DNA from: Albibacterium profundi
GTDB taxonomy: Bacteria; Bacteroidota; Bacteroidia; Sphingobacteriales; Sphingobacteriaceae
Assembly: GCF_042159835.1 (NCBI RefSeq)
Contig: NZ_JBBVGT010000002.1
Coordinates: 310,001-374,000 of the forward strand
DNA: 64,000 nt
Direction of reading: 5' to 3'
This document shows, piece after piece, positions 59,324 through 64,000 of this stretch (position 1 is its first letter; each line of letters starts with the position of its first letter). The notes under the pieces were generated by a model. The model did no database searches and was not told the DNA's origin. It worked only from the letters and a program-made list of their open reading frames with translations. The translations under genes and the position numbers were made by a program.

Positions 59324-60913
59324 TTAGAGTACAATGGTCCGGGTAATATTAATTTCGTTCAGAAAGCTTTCATCGTGAGAAATCACAATCAAAGTTCCTT
59401 GATAATCGTTGATAGCATTGGTAAGTATTTCAATATTTTGAATATCGAGATTATTAGTTGGCTCATCAAGAATAATCATATCGGGCGACCGGTAACCGAT
59501 GCTTAAACAGCAAAGTGCTAATCGCATTCTTTCCCCTCCGCTCAGTGCACCGCATGATTTACCCCATTGCTCCTGCGAGAACAAGAATCTGTTCAGCCTG
59601 ATTTTCACTTCGTGTTCTTGCAAGCCCGTGGTATTGAACTGTTGGGTTTGATCATACACGGTGATCTTATTATTCACTAATGAATAATCCTGATCAATAT
59701 AAACCGACTTGGAGTCAGCAATGAAAACCTTCCCCGTTTGGGGATGAAGGTTTCCTAAAACCACTTGTATCAGTGTCGTTTTACCTGAACCGTTGGGTCC
59801 TTTTATTGCTATTCTTTCACCACTCACAATCTGAATATTCAGTTTGCTCTTCCACAAATAACTCTGATTCTCGTATCGAAAGTTGATATCTGTCGCTACG
59901 AAAAGATTCTTCCCTTTATGTAAAGCCGAATTATCAAAACCAAATTTCATCTGATCGATCTCCGAAACTGAAGCTCGTAAATCCTGAAGCTCCTGCATGA
60001 TATTGCCGGTCTTTTCATTATGTACACTTTTTAATTTAGCCGTACTATTTTCTGCATTATTACGGAGTGTATTCATCATAATGCGGGAAACGCCAGACTT
60101 CAATTGCTTTTTCTTTCCCCTACTGTCCAATCGCTGTTGTCGTTCAATAGTTTCCCGTTCTTTTTCTTTAGCTTTTCGGAGAGCTTTTTCCTTATCTTGA
60201 ATATCCTCGTTCAAAGCAGCTTCTTCAATTCGTTTTTGTTCGGTGTAGAAATCATAGTTGCCGCCATAAGTGTTTATTCCTTGCCTGCTGAGTTCGCAGA
60301 TTCTGTCAACAAGGTTTAGTAGTTTCCTATCGTGACTAACAATAAGTAAAGTAGCGTTGGTAGATTGAATATAGTCGTATAATAACTGTCTGCCAGAATC
60401 ATCTAAATGATTGCTCGGTTCATCTAATAGTACGAGTTGTGGATTATGTAGAAAAATTCCCGCTAAGAAAACCTTGGTTTTTTGACCACCACTGAGGGTA
60501 TCCATCTTTTGGGACAAATCAAACTCCGAGAGAAGCCAATGCGCCAATGCATTTCTGCAACGCTTTTCAATGGTCCAATCGTCGTTCAAAATGTCGTAAT
60601 TGACTTCCGACACATTTCCGTTCAAGATTTCATGTAAAGCATTAAGCTTTCTATCAACGCCCATAGCCTCAGCGATTGTCAGATGATTATACTGCCCGAA
60701 TATTTGTGGAATGTAATAAGCATTGGTGTCAGCTATTAAACTCCCGTCTGATGGTTGCAGCTGACCGGCAATTATTTTCAGAAGTGTCGACTTTCCTGTT
60801 CCGTTGCTTCCTATTAAGGCAACTTGATCATTGGCATTTAAAGTGAGATTGATATTGCTAAACAAGCAATCTTTATTAGGATGTATATAGGATAAGTTTT
60901 GAATCGTAAGCAT
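59324..60913 (-). CDS. ABC-F family ATPase
   Basis: 529 residues from ATG 60913 (MLTIQNLSYIHPNKDC), with GAAAG 5-8 nt upstream; in-frame ATGs at 60940 and 60949 are alternatives. Two ATPase domains: Walker A GSNGTGKST and signature LSGGQKTK in the first, GPNGSGKTT and LSGGERMR in the second, each with an LDEP Walker B followed by Glu-Pro-Asn-His/Asn and the switch His in VSHDRKLL and ISHDESFL. A charged linker (about 235-300) separates them and no transmembrane part exists. ABC-F proteins act on the ribosome E-site as translation factors or antibiotic-resistance proteins. The short linker cannot by itself decide which. A long untranslated leader precedes it. Confidence 0.92.
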   Translation of the reverse strand: MLTIQNLSYIHPNKDCLFSNINLTLNANDQVALIGSNGTGKSTLLKIIAGQLQPSDGSLIADTNAYYIPQIFGQYNHLTIAEAMGVDRKLNALHEILNGNVSEVNYDILNDDWTIEKRCRNALAHWLLSEFDLSQKMDTLSGGQKTKVFLAGIFLHNPQLVLLDEPSNHLDDSGRQLLYDYIQSTNATLLIVSHDRKLLNLVDRICELSRQGINTYGGNYDFYTEQKRIEEAALNEDIQDKEKALRKAKEKERETIERQQRLDSRGKKKQLKSGVSRIMMNTLRNNAENSTAKLKSVHNEKTGNIMQELQDLRASVSEIDQMKFGFDNSALHKGKNLFVATDINFRYENQSYLWKSKLNIQIVSGERIAIKGPNGSGKTTLIQVVLGNLHPQTGKVFIADSKSVYIDQDYSLVNNKITVYDQTQQFNTTGLQEHEVKIRLNRFLFSQEQWGKSCGALSGGERMRLALCCLSIGYRSPDMIILDEPTNNLDIQNIEILTNAINDYQGTLIVISHDESFLNEINITRTIVL

Positions 60914-61031
60914 AATTTCTTTCGTTGTGGGGTGAAACATTTTCAGCAATTATCTAATGAGAGTTGCTGTTTCCGTAATTCTGAAAGAAATTATATCCTA
61001 CATCTTATTTTCTGTTTGTTGATCAGTTTTA

Positions 61032-61039
61032 CAAATGTA
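61032..61039 (-). promoter_or_regulatory. -7 promoter box of the ABC-F gene
   Basis: Minus-strand TACATTTG (61039 to 61032) predicts a start near 61027 and a leader of about 110 nt before ATG 60913. The leader contains TTTCAGAATTA and TAATTGCTGAAA, which pair with one bulge just before the coding region. Confidence 0.45.
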
Positions 61040-61056
61040 CGTTTTTTTCTTGGAGC

Positions 61057-61085
61057 TAAAAATGCCCCAGTCTTTGCTGGGGCAT
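61057..61085 (-). terminator. Rho-independent terminator after the LLM monooxygenase gene
   Basis: ATGCCCCAG (61062-61070) and CTGGGGCAT (61077-61085) form a perfect 9-bp GC-rich stem with a 6-nt loop. On the minus strand the stem is followed by five T. It lies 36 nt past the stop at 61121. Confidence 0.9.
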
Positions 61086-61120
61086 CCTATATTTCACTAC
61101 TCACTTCAATCACATTTTCC

Positions 61121-62143
61121 TTAACGCCAACCTAGCGCCGGTGCAACGTGCTCCAAAATAGACGATAACACATGTACATTATAGTCCACGCCTAACGTAT
61201 TAGGAACCGTCAACAGTAATGTATCGGCCTCTTGTATGGCTTCATCTTTTGCCAGTTCCTTAATTAACTGATCTGGTTCAGCAGCATAACTCCGACCGAA
61301 GATAGCTCGCTTATCTTTTTCGATTACACCTACTTTATCACGCCGATCGGCCTCCTGTCCAAAGTACCAACGATCTTGGTCGTTTACCAAAGCAAAAATA
61401 GAACGACTTACCGAAACACGTGGTTCGCGCTTATGACCAGCCTCTTTCCAAGCTTCTTTGTATAACCTGATTTGCTCTGCTTGCTGCACATGGAAGGGCT
61501 TTCCACTTTCATCCTCCTTCAATGTAGAGCTCTGAAGGTTCATACCTTGTTCGGCCGCCCATATTGCCGTTGCATTCGAACCGGCACCCCACCAAATGCG
61601 TTCACGCATACCTTCGGAATGTGGCTCCAAACGCAACAATCCCGGCGGGTTTGGGAACATCGGATGCGGGTTAGGCTGTGCAAAGCCAATGCCTTTTAAC
61701 TTTTCTAAAAACTCCAAGGTTTTTCGGCGACCCATATCGGCATCGCTTTCCCCCTCTAGTGGTTCATAACCAAAATAGCGCCACCCGTCGATTACCTGCT
61801 CGGGCGAGCCTCTACTTACACCCAATTGCAAGCGCCCACCCGATATCAAATCGGCCGCACCAGCTTCCTCTACCATATACAAAGGGTTTTCATAACGCAT
61901 ATCGATGACGCCTGTCCCTATCTCTATCTTGCTTGTCTTTGCACCAATCGCCGCAAGTAAAGGGAACGGTGAGGCCAACTGGGCCGCATAATGATGCACT
62001 CGGAAATATGCACCGTCGATTCCGATTTCCTCGGCAGCAACGGCTAAGTCAATCGACTGAAGCAAGGTATCGCTTGCCGACTGTGTCTGATAAGAAGGGT
62101 GACTACCCCAATGTCCAAAAGATAAAAATCCTATATTTTTCAT
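61121..62143 (-). CDS. LLM class flavin-dependent monooxygenase (luciferase-like)
   Basis: 340 residues from ATG 62143 (MKNIGFLSFGHWG); the open frame extends 12 codons further but across the -7 box TAAATTTG (62159-62152). The TIM-barrel family features are LAVAAEEIGIDGAYFRVHHY, SKIEIGTGVIDMRYENPLYM, GGRLQLGVSRGSP and WWGAGSNATAIWAAEQGMNL. These enzymes use reduced FMN supplied by a separate reductase to oxidise organic compounds; the substrate is unknown. The gene is monocistronic, closed by a strong terminator, and its transcript would be nearly leaderless. Confidence 0.92.
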   Translation of the reverse strand: MKNIGFLSFGHWGSHPSYQTQSASDTLLQSIDLAVAAEEIGIDGAYFRVHHYAAQLASPFPLLAAIGAKTSKIEIGTGVIDMRYENPLYMVEEAGAADLISGGRLQLGVSRGSPEQVIDGWRYFGYEPLEGESDADMGRRKTLEFLEKLKGIGFAQPNPHPMFPNPPGLLRLEPHSEGMRERIWWGAGSNATAIWAAEQGMNLQSSTLKEDESGKPFHVQQAEQIRLYKEAWKEAGHKREPRVSVSRSIFALVNDQDRWYFGQEADRRDKVGVIEKDKRAIFGRSYAAEPDQLIKELAKDEAIQEADTLLLTVPNTLGVDYNVHVLSSILEHVAPALGWR

Positions 62144-62300
62144 AACTAAGACAAATTTACGCATTATGCGACCGGACAAAGTTAACGTAGGTTAATAATT
62201 GACTGTTTGCTTTCTGTGTCCGTCTTTTATACTTTTGTTCTGCTCCCGAACAGGTTCTCAATGATCATCGTTCTTGTAAAAGCGATAGAAGCGTTACTAT

Positions 62301-63029
62301 ATGATTGAAATAACATGTATCCTCCTTATTAGTTTCGTCGCCTCCCTTGTCCGATCAACACTCGGTTTTGGTGAATCATTGATAGCCGTCCCCCTGTTTT
62401 TACTCTTTTTACCGGCTGAAACCGCCGTGCCGCTCTCTGTGATGCTATCCATCGTCATCGCACTGATCATTGTTATCCAAGACCATAAAAAAATTCATTT
62501 CCAAAGTGCTAAGTGGCTGATTCTTTATGCTATACCCGGAATTCCCTTTGGTATTTTAATCCTACTTTACGGTAATGAGATGCTTATTAAAATAAGTCTC
62601 GGCACCCTCATTATCCTGTATTCGATCTATTCTCTTTACGTCAAGAAACCAACTATTAAAAGTATGGGCAAATCCTTACTCTTCCTTTGCGGATTTCTAT
62701 CCGGAGTATTTGGCGGCGCCTATGGTTTAAACGGACCTCCATTAGTTGTATACGGCAATTTACGGCAATGGAGTGCCAAGCATTTTCGTGCTACGCTGCA
62801 AGCCTATTTTTTGCCCGTCAGCCTTCTCAGTGTTCTTGGTTACTATGCAAATGGTCTCGTTAATCGCGAAGTGAGCAACTATTTCCTGATTTGCCTGATA
62901 ACAACGATTCCGGCAGTCTTTCTAGGTCGCTATTTAAATCATCAGCTCAAAGGAGATTCGTTTTTTAAATATGTTTACTGGGGACTTATCGTGACAAGTA
63001 TCATATTGATTTTTACCGCTTTAAAATGA
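62301..63029 (+). CDS. TauE/SafE family sulfite or organosulfonate exporter
   Basis: 242 residues with about eight transmembrane segments. The duplicated family motif appears as SLVRSTLGFGESLIAVPLFL near the start and FLSGVFGGAYGLNGPPLVVY in the middle, each beginning a half of the protein. TauE/SafE proteins export sulfoacetate, sulfite or related anions across the inner membrane. No sulfonate-metabolism gene is adjacent, so the substrate is open. It converges on the acylase gene with a 13-nt gap. Confidence 0.92.
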   Translation: MIEITCILLISFVASLVRSTLGFGESLIAVPLFLLFLPAETAVPLSVMLSIVIALIIVIQDHKKIHFQSAKWLILYAIPGIPFGILILLYGNEMLIKISLGTLIILYSIYSLYVKKPTIKSMGKSLLFLCGFLSGVFGGAYGLNGPPLVVYGNLRQWSAKHFRATLQAYFLPVSLLSVLGYYANGLVNREVSNYFLICLITTIPAVFLGRYLNHQLKGDSFFKYVYWGLIVTSIILIFTALK

Positions 63030-63042
63030 AGAGTGCCTACGA

Positions 63043-64000
63043 TTATTCCACTTCCTCTCCAGGGCGATATTCAATAACCGCGTTTTCTTTAATATCCTCC
63101 TCGCTATAAGCTACCTTTTTCATCTTGTTCTCTGTAAACATCTTAAGTTGATCAGCATAGTAAGGCGAGTCTTCACGGCTACTATTACCATAAGCTAGTA
63201 TTGAGTAAGCTCTGGGAATATCACCGAACTCAACAGCGAAGACCCAACCATCTCCACCTCGAACCTGTAGCTTTTTCGCGTCGTTGTCATGCTCCACATA
63301 CCATAACACTCGAAATGCGCCCAAGTCGCCCGTAGCACCCCCGACGGGATAGTCCTGATCACCAATTTTTGCCCGATGCACCTCTCCCCATGCCAAGTTC
63401 CAATCCCCATAACGCTCCTTGCAAGCATCGATAGCCCATAAAAACGCTGCCACTGCTCTGTCTCCGCTGGCTAGACCGCTCGGTGTCGAAGTAGGCTTAT
63501 CGAAAGACCAAGCTTCCTTAAATAAGGATTCAGCAGAAGCCTTGTATCCAGCCGATTCAGGGCTTGATTCGATATCTTTCCCTTCGGCGGCAAGTTCAAC
63601 GTAACGCTCCCACCATGTTTTAAACAATACTCCGCCCCGGCTCTCGGCAGCTACGGTGTTATCCCACTTCATTAAGTGCTTTAAAGCCTTGGCTGCTTCT
63701 CCTTTTGGCTGGCTACGTTTCACTGCTTCAATAAGATCCGGCTTGACCCTGTCAGCAAGTAAAACTCGCATATTATGCTTGCGCTCGACAACATCTTCCA
63801 ATGAAAGTATGTCAGTCTGCCCAATGAGTTGCAATGAAAGCTGACTTCGGAGCCGAAGTCTCGGTTCATTAAAATTATCCGGATAATCCTTCGGATCGAT
63901 CACCTCATTCATATTTGTAAAGTGGAAAGGATCGTTCTCGTTACGCAGGTATCCACCTTCAGGGTTCAGGAGCTGAGGAAGATCATCCCATTCCATCACT
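63043..64000 (-). CDS. Penicillin acylase family Ntn hydrolase (N-terminus beyond window edge)
   Basis: At least 318 residues of the C-terminal part; the true start lies to the right of the window. The beta-subunit region is recognisable from GGYLRNENDPFHFTN (substrate-pocket Asn region), then RLRSQLSL, a helical block and GDRAVAAFLWAIDACKERYG, with EVHRAKIGDQDYPVGGATGD and GGDGWVFAVEF near the end. The family are periplasmic amidases that self-cleave at an internal Ser; members hydrolyse beta-lactam side chains, acyl-homoserine lactones or other amides. The catalytic Ser is not in view, so activity cannot be judged. The visible ATG at 63999 is internal. Confidence 0.8.
   Translation of the reverse strand, partial: VMEWDDLPQLLNPEGGYLRNENDPFHFTNMNEVIDPKDYPDNFNEPRLRLRSQLSLQLIGQTDILSLEDVVERKHNMRVLLADRVKPDLIEAVKRSQPKGEAAKALKHLMKWDNTVAAESRGGVLFKTWWERYVELAAEGKDIESSPESAGYKASAESLFKEAWSFDKPTSTPSGLASGDRAVAAFLWAIDACKERYGDWNLAWGEVHRAKIGDQDYPVGGATGDLGAFRVLWYVEHDNDAKKLQVRGGDGWVFAVEFGDIPRAYSILAYGNSSREDSPYYADQLKMFTENKMKKVAYSEEDIKENAVIEYRPGEEVE

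Noticed and set aside
1..64000. CRISPR arrays, rRNA genes, complete insertion sequences
   Set aside because: No regularly spaced repeats, no rRNA signatures and no transposase-like product were seen on reading both strands.

Overview
The window looks like chromosome of a Bacteroidota bacterium, most likely Sphingobacteriaceae (Sphingobacterium/Olivibacter/Parapedobacter type). The evidence is a SusC/SusD pair with a family-specific two-component regulator, lipoproteins with Bacteroidota-style lipoboxes, weak Shine-Dalgarno sequences, and many TAnnTTTG (-7) promoter boxes. The genus is inferred, not proven. The left edge cuts the C-terminus of a tandem GH43 enzyme. The right edge cuts the N-terminus of a penicillin-acylase-like Ntn hydrolase.

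Layout. 0-2 kb: a secreted enzyme with two GH43 domains. 2-5 kb: a lipoprotein subclass B1 metallo-beta-lactamase, a DUF937 protein and an NAPE-PLD-like metallo-hydrolase. 5-17.3 kb: a polysaccharide utilisation locus on the minus strand (GH5-like, SusC, SusD, GH43-like, GH43), divergent from its regulator. The usual one-piece hybrid regulator is here split into a propeller/histidine kinase protein and a REC-AraC protein overlapping by 11 nt. 17.3-20.9 kb: PadR coupled to a DUF2723 (GT117-like) membrane protein, preceded by a 23-bp perfect inverted repeat over the promoter. 20.9-25.6 kb: a siderophore ABC importer divergent from a CPYC thioredoxin-reductase-like flavoprotein. 25.6-27.4 kb: a GH123-like enzyme.

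27.4-35.1 kb is an accessory region that starts at tRNA-Pro(GGG). It holds a truncated tyrosine integrase, gene fragments, an AT-rich MarR-TolC-HlyD-ABC permease efflux operon, a degenerate lipoprotein gene, a YD-repeat lipoprotein, a truncated MNT nucleotidyltransferase and another coding fragment. This reads as a decayed integrative element.

35-64 kb is mostly ordinary chromosome: DUF2200, a secreted phosphodiesterase divergent from a PHP-like secreted protein, a DnaQ/GIY-YIG nuclease, and a 1976-residue alpha-2-macroglobulin-like protein without the thioester Cys that carries a SusC-plug-like segment. Then come a SulP transporter, the 3' stub of an M20 peptidase gene, YjbR, LysE, YebC, an outer-membrane barrel, carbonic anhydrase and a GH92 mannosidase. 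Next is an alkylation-repair cluster (AraC-Ogt fusion, AlkB) holding a macrolide phosphotransferase, followed by DUF1801, an ABC-F ATPase, a luciferase-like monooxygenase and a TauE/SafE exporter.

Three themes recur: glycan capture and degradation (SusCD, four GH43 domains in three proteins, GH5, GH92, GH123-like), intrinsic antibiotic defence (B1 beta-lactamase, Mph-like kinase, ABC-F, MarR efflux), and decay around a tRNA integration site. No CRISPR array, rRNA or complete insertion sequence was seen. All family calls come from reading translated sequences without database searches.
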